64,000 nucleotides of DNA from Capsicum annuum (Eukaryota; Streptophyta; Magnoliopsida; Solanales; Solanaceae): NCBI RefSeq assembly GCF_002878395.1, contig NW_025856392.1, positions 87,904 through 151,903 of the forward strand, in the 5' to 3' direction. Shown here piece by piece: positions 12,270 through 24,401 of the stretch. Every line of letters starts with the position of its first letter. The stretch's first letter is position 1. Position numbers and translations under genes: made by a program. A model generated the notes under the pieces. The model was not told the DNA's origin and did no database searches. It saw nothing but the letters and a program-made list of their open reading frames with translations.

Positions 12270-12690
12270 AGTTAGAAGTTTGGCGAGATTAATTGATTTT
12301 GCTAAAATTGACGGTGTTTTTCCAAACTATCATTTCAATGCTGAAGTCACTATATTAATAGAAAATTTGGCCTACGTTGGTGATACACAAAGCTTACCAA
12401 TGATTCGCCAAAGTGACTCCCCTAGAACTTGGTACGCGGCAGTTATCTATCTACTTTGGCAGTCACTTTGTCTATACACCAAACTACTAAGCTAAATATG
12501 AAACTACTCAATAACACACCAAAGTGACTAGCCATTTTTTGCACCCTCCAACTTATTTTGTTCATGTTTTCAACAATTTGATTCTCTCTTACATATATGC
12601 CACCAAATAGATGTTATTCAAAATATCATAAAATAAAACTTGTGTTGCCTCCGAGAAGCACCTTAGGTTATGTTGGAGCATGACCAGGAC
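12270..12690 (-). other. Athila-B post-integrase spacer with CCAAAGTGAC motifs
   Basis: GCCAAAGTGAC at 12407, the inverted form GGCAGTCACTTT at 12458 and CACCAAAGTGACT at 12518 form a loose dyad-rich block. A related block is in the left LTR (2835-3010). Near 12640-12670 the minus strand reads GGTGCTTCTCGGAGGCAAC, matching a phrase (CTTGGGAGGCAACCC) I know from just after the integrase stop codon in plant Athila-type elements. This fixes the end of pol here. Confidence 0.5.
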
Positions 12691-12699
12691 TATAATTCC

Positions 12700-13990
12700 T
12701 TAATTTTTACATCCTTTGAGCTACCAACATTATATCACTTCATGAAATTACCATTCACCAAGAACTTTAATCAATCATGACCTTCCAACTCAACTACTCT
12801 ACTAGGTAAGCTTGCATAGCCTTGAATGGTTGCAAACATTTTGACTTGAGCTTAAACATGAAGAGTTTGAATCATTTTTTGGAGAAAAACACATATTACC
12901 TAACTCCAAACTCTCTCTTCAAAATCTTAGTATCATTCCACCTTTGAATTTATTTTTTGTAAAGAGTGAAGCTTTCATAAGCCCGAAGCTAGAATTCATC
13001 AATCTCTTGTAATTACGCTATATTTTCCTTTGATGAATAATCCCATGACATGTTCAAATATTATAATGAATAAATATTTTATATTCAAGCTCGACTGGTA
13101 AATGTAAAGGTTTTCCAAAAACCAATTATTGAGGATACACCCCAATTATTGTCTTAAAAGTTGTTTGATATGTCTAAGTGGTTTTCCAAAAATCCAATCA
13201 TACAATTTCCTTGTCCAATTAGTTTGATTCATATTTACCATATTTTCTTGGATCCTTTTTATCTTTTATTTGACACCTGTACCATCCCGCTAGCTTCGAG
13301 ATTTTAATATGTAGATAAATTTTGCTAGACTATATACTTTGAAAAAAATCACTAAATGCCTTATTACAAAAATAAGTGCCACAGTTACTACTGATCGTTT
13401 GTGGAGTCCCAAACCATTGGAAGATGTGCTTTTTCAAGAGTTGTGTGACACTATTACTTCCATTATTGGGCAATGCAATCACCTAGACCTATTTAGACAT
13501 ATAGTCAATGACCACCAAGATGTAATTGTTATTTAATAAACTCACAAAATGGCCCATGAAATTAATACCTCAAATATCAACTTACTCAACCTCAAGAATT
13601 GGATTCAAAGGGATTTCATGTCATGTAGAAATCCCTCCTTGCATTTTTCATTGAGCATATAATTGAACCATATTATTGGCATCTCGATAAAGAGTGGGAC
13701 CATAGAATCCATTAGGAACTTGGAAGACTTCCTTATTCAACCATGATGTCCTCTGACTTCTAGAAGTGATAAGCTTCATAAATGCATTACGTCTCCGACA
13801 TGGACATACACCTATGAATCACTTGCCCATACATTCCCTAAATAGAGTGGGTTCATCCTAATAGTACCATTTAACATCATGAAGAAACTTCTTACATTGG
13901 TACAAATTTAGTTTGCTCAAAATTATACCATAAAAAAAGAAAATTATCCATATCAGTATACAAAAGTAACATGCCATCCGAAATACTCAT
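12700..13990 (-). pseudogene. Athila-B integrase remnant
   Basis: It is non-functional and identified by order and partial alignment with the Athila-A integrase (18779-20130). The stretch around 13390-13540 corresponds to the core after the catalytic VDFM region, and the part around 12700-13260 to the C-terminal DNA-binding half. Frameshifts and stops prevent any long frame. The plus frame at 13339-13536 is antisense to it. Confidence 0.45.
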
Positions 13991-14591
13991 GTCGTCTAAT
14001 TAGGGAAGGAATCATCAATATCAATTTCCCTATGTTTTGCACCATTAAATTTATGTCAGGATAGAAAATTTTTGACCTAATTTACTTATTCTCTTTGATC
14101 TATAACTTCAAAATCAAAATCATGGAGAGGTAAAACACACCTAATCAATAATGTTTTGGACATTTTCTTGGCAATAAAATACATAATAGTAGTATAGTCG
14201 ATATGAACCACAACTTTTATGCCGTATAGGTAAGATTAAAACTTCTCTAAAGCATATATTACTGCCAAGAGTTCTGTTTTAGTTGTGGTGTAATCCTTTT
14301 GTGCTTCATTCATAATTTTGCTTGCATAATAAACTAGGTGAAAGAATTTATTTCTTTGTAACCCAAGCACAATACAAATATTATGCCACTCACATCATAT
14401 GTAAATTTTAATGGTTGAGACTAGTTAGGAGGTATGAATAAGTGTGGTTAAAAGCTTGTCTTTCAAATAGTTAAAGGCCCTCAGACACTTCCCATTGAAA
14501 TCAAATTTCATTTCTTTTTCAAGAATATTACTCATTGGGTGAGCAATTTTAGAGAAATTCTATATGAATATTCTATAAAAACAAGCATATC
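13991..14591 (-). pseudogene. Athila-B RNase H / late RT remnant
   Basis: The block ACTTCTCTAAAGCATATA...AGTTCT...TGGTGTAATCCTTT around 14233-14300 is almost word for word the RNase H block at 20330-20390 of Athila-A. Further right, the minus strand runs into the RT/RNase H connection. It is interrupted after 14591 by the solo LTR and continues at 16106. Confidence 0.6.
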
Positions 14592-14618
14592 TTTGGTGGC
14601 GTGATAATACTCCATAGT

Positions 14619-16105
14619 TGTAACACGGTTATTAAGGCCACAAGTGACCCCAAGCTAACCCATGATCTAGTACCTAATTTGAGCACTGCATAAGATAATA
14701 ATAAAATATCATATGCGAATGCTAAACTGGCGAAAACTTTTATAACGTATAATACTAAAACAATATTCAACATATCCGAACTTCTGATGAAAACTAAAAA
14801 GATATCTGACTATTTGAAAGCCTCTAAAGCAATGGGAGCTATTAGAACACACCCCTAGGTAACTCTGACATACTATAATAAAAAAAGTATTGTAATTAAC
14901 TATGGATAACTTTTCATCGAAGGATGAGGTCTCACCACAACTACAACTGAGTGGTACACGAATTGTCTCGGTACAATCTGTGAACTGAGCCTCAAAACCA
15001 ATATTATGGAATCAATATAGCTAAAGAGAGTATGAGGTTAGTACTTTAAATATATTGGTAATATGGGACTAACTAAAATACATATATAAGTATGACTATA
15101 TGAAAATATAAAATAAATGTGAGATGAAGTAAAGCATATGCTGATATAATATGTAAATTGAATACTTAGTCATATAAAATTGAGCTGATGTGATCGGTAT
15201 ACTAAACAGATAGTGTGGAAGATAACTACAACAAACATGCCCTAATTTGAGAAAATCAGGGTCCAACCTATAACCCTTGTTGGAAGGGTGTTGATCCCTT
15301 GCCAAAGGTACCAATACATGGCTGACGTGGATCCACTAAACTAATATCTCAAAGAATAAGGGTGTCATTCCTATAGTGATGGTGGACTATTCATAATATA
15401 TGGTGGTGTCATAGGTATTGAACTTAGGTACTGCTACTAACAACTCATACCTAATAGATGGGGGAGCAGTCATCTTTATGTTTACTCAGTGCTAAGTGTT
15501 AATCCCAACCGATTGTCACTGGTACTTATTTGTATTCAACATTATATAGTATTGACGAGTGCTCATCATGATGTTATTTTGAAATTTTTAAATACAAGGA
15601 TAATTTGAATACCTGTAACTTTAAAATTGTAAGATGGATGATTATCTAGGTATCGAGTGTTTATAACTCACCAGCCTAAAAAAATATAATTAAATATGAT
15701 AATTTCAAAGTAATTACATAATAAGAAATTTCATGACTTACACTTAAGAATCCAATAATTTCATCAATGTAATGAATTGTCATGATTAAAGTATGGAAGA
15801 GTACTTGATATTATACAGGAATCATGGAATTTATAATTATCATGGAACCCAAATTAAAAGAGAATTAAAATTGATAAATTGGGAAAACTTTGGGACTAAA
15901 TGGGCGAAAGAAACCCATCGATGAATATCCCACATACCTGAATTTCTGGTCTTCTTGAAGAAAACTTAGAATTAAGACCTTGGGAGGGTGAATTATTGAG
16001 AGAAAACCCTTGATATTAGAAGAAGGCTGAATGATAATTATTTTGGGGCCTTTAAATTAGTGACGAATAACGACAATCTTGTCTAGGATCTTGCGGGGTA
16101 TTACA
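14619..16105 (-). mobile_element. Solo LTR (Tekay-related family G) inserted in Athila-B pol
   Basis: Plus strand TGTAACACGG...GGGGTATTACA, so the minus start is TGTAATACCCCG, close to LTR1 of the plus array. It contains the shared block CCCAAGCTAACCCATGA near its low end and a splice-donor-like CAG|GTATGTG at 15937 (minus). It is about 1.5 kb and shorter than the other Tekay-like LTRs. The target duplication is unclear, and about 25 bp (14592-14618) fit neither host nor LTR. The solo LTR at 42993-45102 is its closest relative here (shared TTGAGAGAAA-CCCTTG block). Confidence 0.75.
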
Positions 16106-16294
16106 AGTCCGAGTAAACTTCGCACCTCTTTGATGGATATAGGAAGGTGTAATTAGGATATCTCTTCAACCTTTGCTTTATCCATATATTGACCATCAAT
16201 AAATATCCTGGCTCTAAGGACTATGGCTTGCTTTGTAATAAAATGGTGTTGTATACATCGAAGAATAGGATTAGTTTAAACACACCTTTGTAAC
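16106..16294 (-). pseudogene. Athila-B reverse transcriptase, C-terminal piece
   Basis: Minus-strand translation across stops reads LQRCV*TNPIL...HHFITKQAIVLR...FIDGQYMDKAKVEEIS, matching the Athila RT region LxxVLxRCxxTNLVLNWEKCHFxVxEGIVLGH. The matching N-terminal piece resumes at 25641, on the far side of Athila-A. This shows that Athila-A landed in this RT. Confidence 0.65.
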
Positions 16295-17845
16295 TGATAA
16301 TGCTCAAACTACACTCTTGAATGGATGTAAGCGATCATTGTCAATATAAAACCCAACTAGGTTTGGGGCAAATCCCACAGGGAGTATGATGTGAACTCAA
16401 GTTGTTTATGATTTAATTCACTGATAGTTTAATGTCTCCTGAAATGGGGGTTTAAGTTTCACAAATGATTGTTTAACACTTTGATTTTAATGTTTCCAAC
16501 CAAGATTTTATGAAATAACAAAAATTATGTTCACTAAGGCTTACAATACATGACAGATGCAAAAAGTGACTCAAGATTCTCATGGTGGTTAGGATAACAA
16601 GCTATCTTTATTGATTATATGCTCAAATATCTCTCAACCTATTTAACCGTTTAATTTCCCAATCCTCTCGGACTTACGGAATCGCTATTACTGCACAGAT
16701 TTTACCTAAGGTTAATCAACCTTGTTACAACGCTGATTACTAAATAAAGTATTTCCGAGTCCCTGTTGATAATTCACTTCCAACAGTTCATGATTTATTT
16801 ATCAAGCAAATCAAAGTAGGTATGCCTACTGTTTGCAACCAACAGACATTAATTAGCATGTCAGAATTATCAAGAAATCTTGACACCTATTGAATCATCA
16901 TATTTAACACCTCTTCATGACCTAACCCTAGACCCATAATTTAGGTTAATGAGGTTTAGCCACTAATGATGCAAGAAATAAGTACACAAATTGAATTCAT
17001 AATTGAGAACATTAACTTATAACTATGATGAAGATCAAAAAGTATAACTTAAATTGATTCACAAGGCAAAACTCCCAAAAATAATTGGTCTAGAGAGAGA
17101 GAAAAAAATTGCTTGTCCACAAAAATATGTTTATTTATAAGGTTTTTTTTTATATCTAGAAAACCCTAAAACAAGGCTTTAAATAGTTAACCCTAAATAA
17201 TGAAGCAAAATAGAAGTTTGAACTTTTTCTCTAAAAAAACGACAATGCCAGTGACGGCTTATTAGGAGTCTGATGGCTTATCACGAATGTCGTCAGCTCC
17301 TCTGCATTTTTGGCTCTTTCTGCTTAAGGCTGACGACAACTATGATGGACTATTACCATCTTTACAACGTGTCATGGACGTCGTAACAAACTTTTTCAAC
17401 TTCTATCTTTGATTTAAGTCTAACGACATCCTTGACAGCTTCTCACCAAGCTTGCAACGTGTAATGGATATCGTCATAAAACTAGCTTCAACTTCTATCT
17501 TTTATTTAAGTCTGGCAACACTCCTGACGCCTTATCACAATCCTGAAGCCTTATCACAAAGTATCATCACAACTTCAACTTATGCTAAATCTCTGGTTAA
17601 GTCTAACGACAACTTTGATAGCCTAACACAGGGCTGACGGCTTATCACAAATGTTGTCAGCCACACTTTTCTTTAGATTCCTCCAGATTTCAACTTATTT
17701 TCTGCCATTCTTATTGGTTGTCTATCCCATTAGCTTAAACTGTAAAATCAGACATAAACAAATCAAGAACGACAAAAGTTGCTTAAGACTTCGCAATTAT
17801 TCTTGGTTAAAGGTCTTAAATGTGTTAGCAATTGCTCACACATCA
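16295..17845 (-). mobile_element. Athila-A 3' LTR
   Basis: On the minus strand it starts TGATGTGTGAGC at 17845 and ends ...CATTATCA at 16295 (TG...CA). The 17245-17660 part carries imperfect repeats built on GACGGCTTATCACGA and GTCGTCAG. It pairs with the LTR at 24402. Confidence 0.85.
17245..17660. repeat. GC-richer dyad repeats in Athila-A LTR
   Basis: Several imperfect copies of TGACGGCTTATCAC and TGTCGTCAG-like words at irregular spacing, matched in the other LTR at 25345-25640. They stand out from AT-rich surroundings and lie in the upstream (U3) half of the LTR. A regulatory role is possible but only inferred. Confidence 0.6.
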
Positions 17846-18778
17846 ATACCCTCAACTTAAAACAATTGCTCGTCCTCAAGCAACTCAATGTAACTAAGAG
17901 AATACATAGCATATTCAATAGCCAATTTTCATGTTTAATCTCAAAACACAGTTACCACCTCCAAGGTCCATCCAATTAAAACCAACTGTGTATGTCATTA
18001 AAGAACAATAATGTAATACAAAGGACTCAAGCGATAGCATCAATCTTAGCCACAATAACCATTCATATGCCATTGCTGCACTATCTAAACAAGAAAGTAG
18101 CTATCAACAATACCATTATGCTCTCACAACAAACAAATCCCCCACCTTGCATATAATAAACCTAAAATGTAAACGTGGGGATCATCAAAAGACTCTCACT
18201 CTCAAAACTAAGTTCCAATCAGTGAATGCCAATTACTATAGGATTGCCCTTATTTTCATTACCAAGACCATCAGATGGACCAGCTAGGATCACTCTAGGA
18301 CTTCTTTTAGGCTTACAATGTAGGTCGGTGCTGGTATGGTATTCAAGGTCATTTAAAACGACTATGCCTCCTTGACACCACACTACTCTCTTGGGGCTCA
18401 CTTTTTCACCTCTTTTTCATTTTATTTTTCATTGATCGCACATGTTCAAGTTGGGTGTCTCTTTTTTTTTAAGAATAGCACCTAACTTTTATTCATCTTT
18501 TTCTTTATTCTACCCTTTTTCTTACTCATCTTACACCATGCACCTCTATGATAGCCACCCTCAACTTAGGTTGTTTGCCTAGGTCAAGGTGCATGGTGTC
18601 TAAGGAGGACCAAGGCTACACAGGTTCATTATGATATAAATGGGAAGGTGAAAGGTATCATAAGGAAGAAATAGGACAATTAGGCTCAAAACAGGGATCA
18701 AGGGATATAATGCACATAGGGTAGGCTATTTAGGCTAAAAGTGGGTTAATTTAGCACGACTCAGGTATCTTAATCACT
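17846..18778 (-). other. Athila-A 3' untranslated region with polypurine tract
   Basis: Non-coding. Directly next to the 3' LTR the minus strand reads AAGTTGAGGGTAT, a typical Athila-type PPT, preceded by CTTGAGGACGAGCAATT. A second purine-rich CTAAGTTGAGGGTGG lies at about 18555-18570. The frame at 18219-18401 lies within this UTR and is not a gene. Confidence 0.65.
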
Positions 18779-20130
18779 TCAAACTTCATCAAAATAGATA
18801 ATGGTGATACTTCTTACTGATTTTTTCGAGCCAATGTAAAGCTTGACACGTTGCCCATTTACCTTGAAGGTACTACCGCCTTTATTTTCAAGTTCCACTA
18901 CTCCAGATGAGTGGACTTCACTAACTTTAAAAGGGCCTGACCACTTAGATTTTAGCTTAACTGGGAACAATTTGTGTTTAGAATTGAACACAAGCACCAA
19001 GTCATCTTTTGGGAATTCTCATTTCTCTATTCTCCAATCATGGTATTTTGTCATCTTTTCTTTATATATATCTGCTCATTCATAGGCCCTGAGACAAAAT
19101 TCATCCATCTCATTCAATTGCCCTAGTCTCAGCTCTGTTGCTTCCTTCCAAATCAGATTTAACCTTTTGAGTGCCTATAAGGCCTTGTGCTCCAGCTCTA
19201 TTGGTAGGTGGCAACCTTTTCCAAAAACCAGTAGAAATGGTGACATGCCAATGGGTGTCTTGAAAGAAATCCGATATGACCACAAGGAATCATCTCACTT
19301 TTGAGACCAATCTTTCCGGCTAGTATTCACCGATTTAGTTAGGATGGCTTTAATCTCATGATTTGATACCTCAACTTTCCCTTTGGTTTATGGGTGGTAT
19401 GGATTAGCCACTTTGTGCTATTTCACCCTATATTTTTCCAAATCTGCTCAAAATGTTTTGTTGCAAAAATAAGATCCTCCATCTCTTATGATAGTACGTG
19501 GTACTCCAAAGTGAGAGAAGATGTTCTTCTTGAGAAAATCAACAACCCTCTTCCCTTTATTATTAGACAAGGTTACATCTTTGACCCATTTTGAGATGTA
19601 GTCAACAGTAACTAAAATATACTTTATCACATACGAGCTCACAAAAAGAACCATAAAATCAACGGCCCAGACATCAAATAATTCCACTTCAAGCATCTTA
19701 GTCAAGGGCATCTCATGTCTTTTAGAGATTGACCCCTACATCTGGAATTGGTGATATTTTAGTACAAACTCGTGGGCATCCTTGAACAATGTTGGCCAAC
19801 AATAGCCACTCTGCAACACCTTCCTAGTTGTTCAGTCACCTTGTGATAACCCCTGACTGGGGAACCATGACATGCTTCCAATATGCACAATACATCCACT
19901 TCCAGCACATATCTCCTTATAATATTGTCTGCACATCGCCAAAAAATATATGGCTCATCCTAAACACAACATGCAGGAACTTCATCCTTTGATGAAAAGA
20001 AAGTTTTTTTGGGATAACCTCACTCACAACATAATTTGAATAATCCACATAACAAGGCAATTTTTCCATAGCGGCATCCAGAATCTCCTCATCAGGAAAT
20101 GCATCATTTATCTTAATTTCACTACTTTCC
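18779..20130 (-). pseudogene. Athila-A integrase
   Basis: The core frame at 19448-19711 reads LEVELFDVWAVDFM...DYISKWV...IFSHFGVPRTIIRDGG, giving two of the three catalytic acids (D in VDFM, D in RDGG). The third is in KVEVSNHEIKAIL near 19340-19370 (minus), just after a stop within HP*TKG. The C-terminal part (18779-19000) reads VFNSKHKLFPVKLKSKWSGPF, the usual Athila integrase tail. The zinc-binding N-terminus around 19720-19950 is broken. It is interrupted by several stops and so not functional. Confidence 0.8.
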
Positions 20131-20560
20131 TATTTTCCTTTCATTCTAGACAGATGATCTGCAACCTGGTTTTCACAACCTTTCCTATTCTTAACCTTAA
20201 AGTTAAATTCTTGCAAAAGCAATACCCATCTGATCAGCCTTGGTTTGGCATCCTTCTTAGCCATCAAATAACTCAAGGCAGCATGTCGGTGTGGACCGCT
20301 ACTTTTTTCCCAAGGAGATAAGATCTGAACTTCTCTAAAGCATATAGTACAGAAAGAAGTTCTTGTTTAGAGATGGTGTAAATCTTTTATGCCCCATTCA
20401 GTGCTTTCCTGGCATAATATATTAGATGGAACAGTTTGTCACACTTTTTCCCTAATACAGCTCCAAGGGCTACACTACTTTCATCACCCATGATCTCAAA
20501 TGGTTTTCCCAATCAGGTGAAATAACAATAAGGGCCTCAATCAAATTCTTTTTAAGGCAT
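20131..20560 (-). pseudogene. Athila-A RNase H
   Basis: The C-terminal motif [15 protein letters not shown] is clear at about 20145-20190 (minus), including the last catalytic D of the family. Upstream, the block matching SKALNGAQK...ISKQELL is broken by stops. It would degrade the RNA strand of the RNA:DNA hybrid in reverse transcription. Confidence 0.7.
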
Positions 20561-21345
20561 GCAAATGCCTTCAAGAACTCATCATCAAAGGAAAGTTTCA
20601 CCTTCTTCTCCAAAAGTTTGCAAAGTGGATTTGCAATCTTTGAGAAGTCTTTGTGCACTCCTTTTACTGAAATGGGAGGTGGTAATTTCTCCATAACTTC
20701 AACGTTTGCTAGATCAAATTTTGTCCCTTTTTTTTGGTGATTTTGTGGCCGACAACGATGCCCTCCTTGACCACGAAATGGCATTTTTCCCAATTAAGCA
20801 CCAAATTGAATTCAACACATATTTACAAGGCTACATTCAGATTTGCCAAACACATCTCAAATGAATCACCCACCACAAAAAAATCATCCATGAATACCTC
20901 TATAGTGTTATCCACCATGTTAGAGAAGATAGACAACATACACTGTTTAAAAGTGGTGGGTGCATTACATAGCCCAAATGGCATCTTTTTAAACGCAAAG
21001 GTGCCATATGGGAATGTGAACGCCATCTTCTCCTACTCTTCAGAAGAAATACATATTTGGTTGTATCTATAATAACCATCCAAGAAGCAATACCACCCCC
21101 TTTCAGCTAATCGATCAAGTATTTGGTCCATAAAGGGCATTGGAAAGTTTTCTTTCAGAGTCCAACAATTTAGCTTGTGGTATTCCATGCAAAATCTCCA
21201 CTCAGTTATATGCCTGAGCGGAATCAACGCATTCTTTTCATTAGAAACCACTGTTATACCCCTTTTTTGGTTATGCATTAAACTGGGCTCACCTACTTAC
21301 CGTCAGAAATAGGGTAAACCACTCCTACATCCAACCGCTTAATAA
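20561..21345 (-). pseudogene. Athila-A reverse transcriptase
   Basis: Successive minus frames at 21033-21278 (EWRFCMEYHKLN...PMPFMDQILDRLAERGWYCFLDGY), 20823-21026 (TFPYGTFAFKKMPFGLCNAPTTFKQCM...IEVFMDDFFVVG) and 20470-20793 give the RT fingers, palm and thumb in order. The catalytic FMDD at 20883-20894 is intact. Frames are separated by shifts and stops, so the enzyme is dead despite a good active site. The plus frame at 20734-21072 is antisense. Confidence 0.85.
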
Positions 21346-21789
21346 TTTATTTCATAACCACCTCTTGCATTGGTATATTAAAATAGCACTGATGTTCTAT
21401 GGTTGGAATACAATCCTCCTCAAGCTGAATTTTATGCGAGCAGATTTTTGAGGAAATGCCAATAATATCTACCATAGCACTCTTGTGCCTCTGAAGTACT
21501 GAGATAAGTACTTTCACCTGTTGTTCCCTCAAATCCGCTACAATAATAACAGGTAGCATTTTCTAATTTCCCATAAACACATACCTTTGGTGCCCAGGCA
21601 ATTCTTTCAATTCCAATACTAAAGGCTCCTCAATAGATGGCTTGGCTGGTGGCGTTGGTCGATTAGCCAAATCAAGGTCTAGCTTTTTCGGAGTATAAGG
21701 ATATAAACCCATGACTGTCAAGGCACAAATGGTCTCTTCATACTCCCCAATGCCTTTACTATCATAATTTATCATGACCACGGCTAAAG
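21346..21789 (-). pseudogene. Athila-A protease-RT linker
   Basis: Minus frames 21347-21559 and 21563-21781 read KPSIEEPLVLELKELPGHQRYVFMGN and then LPVIIVADLREQQVKVLISVLQRHKSAMVDI-GIS, the conserved linker between protease and RT of Athila polyproteins. The two parts lie in different frames. Confidence 0.75.
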
Positions 21790-22514
21790 GTTAGATAATA
21801 AGTTGCTCAACTATGGGCATTTCCTGTTGGTCCTCATAATACATATCAACTACTGAGAACAGACTCATCTCTTCATGCTGATTTATTAATTTATCCATAT
21901 AAAAATATACCACTTCATTATTCATCATGAGTAAGAGCTTATTGTCTCTCAAATCAATCAGCGCACTTTCTGTTGCGAGAAAAGGTTGACCTAAGATTAT
22001 GGGCACCTCAAAGTCCACCTCTCAATCTAGAATGATGAAGTCTATAGAGAATATAAAGTTGGACACCTTTACCAACACATCATACAGAATGCCAACAGGT
22101 TGCTTTATTGACCTATCTGCCATCATGAGTCTCACGTTGGTTGGTGTGGTATTTCCCATACCTAAATTTCTATAAATAGTCAGTGGCATCAAATTAAAGC
22201 TTTGTCCTAGATCACATAGTGCTTTGCTTAATTCCATTGTCCTAATTGTGCATGGAATAGTGACTTCACTTGGGTCTGGCTTCTTCTGTACTAGGGTCCT
22301 TGTAGAAATAGCACTACAAAGGTGGAGATCTGCCTCCAATTTATAGATCACCTCTCGTTTCTTAGTTACAAGGTCTTTCATGAATTTTGCATATCCTAGC
22401 ATTTGCTCAACTACTTCAACCAGGGTTATATTTATCGTCAATTGCTTGAGCATTTCCATGAATTTGCTGAATTTGGCATCATCAGCCTTTGTCTTCAATC
22501 ATTGAGGAAAAGGA
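21790..22514 (-). pseudogene. Athila-A aspartic protease
   Basis: Minus frames 22022-22498 and 21791-22018. ALCDLGQSFNLMPLTIYRNLG holds the aspartic active-site D-L-G. TNVRLMMADRSIKQPVGILYDVLVKV and DFEVPIILGQPFLATESALIDL follow, as in all Athila proteases. A shift between the two frames breaks it. The N-terminal part, KFMEMLKQLTINITLVEVVEQM, is the end of the gag-protease spacer. Confidence 0.85.
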
Positions 22515-24204
22515 GGTGGTGGTCTTGGGATAGATTTCAACACCACTTTCTCTTTCTTCTCTTTTTTTTCTCCGAAGCATCAACAGAACTATCCAGCTTC
22601 TTAGACTCTACGAGTTTGGTTTCTTTAGATTCATCAATAACAACCTCACCATCTACAAATTTTCCCACAGAAAGGCCAGGTAAAATCCTTCCACTCCTAG
22701 TGTTAATTGCAATATATGAGCCATCATTCTGTGGATTATGAACCGTATCACTAGGTAAATTACCATATTTTTATATGGTTTGCTCTTGTGGAAAGTTAGC
22801 TCATCTACTACTCCAACTACTTGATAGAAGTGGAGTATGAACTAACTGACTTACTCAGGGTAGAGAATTCACTCTTCATAGTAGTTACACCGAAGTTGGT
22901 AGCCTCAACTCCTTTCAACAATTTTTCCATCATATCCTCCATGGACATCTTACCAGAACTAGGTGGTGTAGCATCTCAACTTCAAAGAGAAACATACAAA
23001 CCACTCCTATTATTATTGCTTCTCCAGTGTCCTTGCTCCCTCTCTTTAGAATCAAGATTGTCATAAAAGTTTCGACCTTGATTCCCTTGGCTATTGCCTT
23101 GGAAACCCACCTGATTACTCACATAGTTTGCCTCTTCATCTGCATTAGTAGCAACAGTGAACTGAGTCTCCATAGCCTTAATTTTTTAAGTTTTGCCTGA
23201 CAGCAAGTGCTTGTTCAGCAAGTCCATCTGTGTCTTCAAATGTGCCATGTCTTGATCTCGCTCCTCATCCCTTTTGTGCTGCTCCACAGTCATACCTATA
23301 GAAATAGTCGGGCTCGCTACCGCAGAATCCTTGGTATTCTAGGACCAAATCTTTTTTGTAATTCTATTTAACATATCTGAAGCCTCTAAAAATAGAGGTC
23401 AATGAATGAACCACCCACAACATTGTCTACAATTGGCTTTGTCACAAAGTTAAAAAATCTGTATAAATTCTCCATCAAGTGCAAGTCTGTCATGTTGTGG
23501 TTCGGACATTGTGCCAGCTTCTTCTTGAATATCTCCCAAGTTTTATACAAGGCTTAAGTTAGGAGGTACCTAAACTTACTAATTTTGTCCATCAACTGTA
23601 CCCTCCTGGAGGGTGGAAAGAACCGTTCTAGGAACACCTCTTTCAACTGTCTCCAGTTGGTTATAAAATCGAGCTCGAGCTCCTTTAACCACTTTGTTGC
23701 CTCCCCAAATAGGGATAATGGAAACAATCTCAATCGGATTGCATTCTGACTTACTCCCAGATTATCAAAATATTGGAAAATAGTGATGAAGTTCACCAAG
23801 TGCATGTTCGGATCATCACCAGGAAATCCTCTACATAACCCCTTCAAATTCAGGAGTTTGATCCTGGTACTTGTTATGCTGAATTTTGCACCAGGTGCCA
23901 ACGGTAGAGGAATGATAGCACCCGTTGCACTTGCTCTGCCCTTTTCTTCGTCATCTTCATCAACCTCGTAATGGACATGCTATTGACCATACCTTCCTTT
24001 GAATGGATAATTTTTGTTCAAATTTTGCTGCACTAGTGTAGCAGTTTACTTAGCTCGCCTTGGGATTTGAGGATTCAGCAATTCTTCATCACCTAAGTCT
24101 TCATCATCATAGTTTGGGTGACGTACTTTTTGACCCTAGTTTTGTATATTTACCTAATCCCTGGCCAAAGCAGCTAATCTTTCTGCTTTCTGTTGCTCAG
24201 CCAT
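22515..24204 (-). pseudogene. Athila-A gag
   Basis: The start codon is taken at 24204 (minus) from MAEQQKAERLAAL, the usual Athila gag beginning. Stops follow within 20 codons. The capsid-like domain is clear at 23554-23901: GLCRGFPGDDPNMHLVNF...NAIRLRLFPLSLFGEATKWLKELE...FLERFFPPSRR. Further on, 22982-23173 reads ADEEANYVSNQVGFQGNSQGNQGRN, the glycine/asparagine-rich region. Gag would form the particle that packages the RNA. It is not intact. Confidence 0.85.
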
Positions 24205-24380
24205 TCTTCCAATTAGCAGAGGTTCCAGATTAATCGAAAATAATGGTTCTCTAAAACTTCTTGTTTTATGTATAAACAACAAAGAACCTACAATAAATAG
24301 AAACAACAAATAAATATAAATCTAGGAAACTAAACTAACAATCAATTAGCGCACACAAACTTTTATTTTACAACTGTATT

Positions 24381-24396
24381 CCCCGGAAACGGCACA
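24381..24396 (-). promoter_or_regulatory. Athila-A primer binding site
   Basis: Minus strand TGTGCCGTTTCCGGGG, five bases inside the 5' LTR end. It differs at two positions from the TGGCGCCGTTGCCGGGG type characteristic of Athila elements. Confidence 0.8.
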
Positions 24397-24401
24397 ATTT
24401 T

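Noticed and set aside
20734..21072. 112-codon plus-strand frame
   Set aside because: It is exactly antisense to the Athila-A RT region with the FMDD motif; the minus strand is the coding one.
22403..22741. 112-codon plus-strand frame, and neighbouring plus frames 22821-23066 and 23783-23971
   Set aside because: Antisense to Athila-A gag and protease; no family resemblance of their own.
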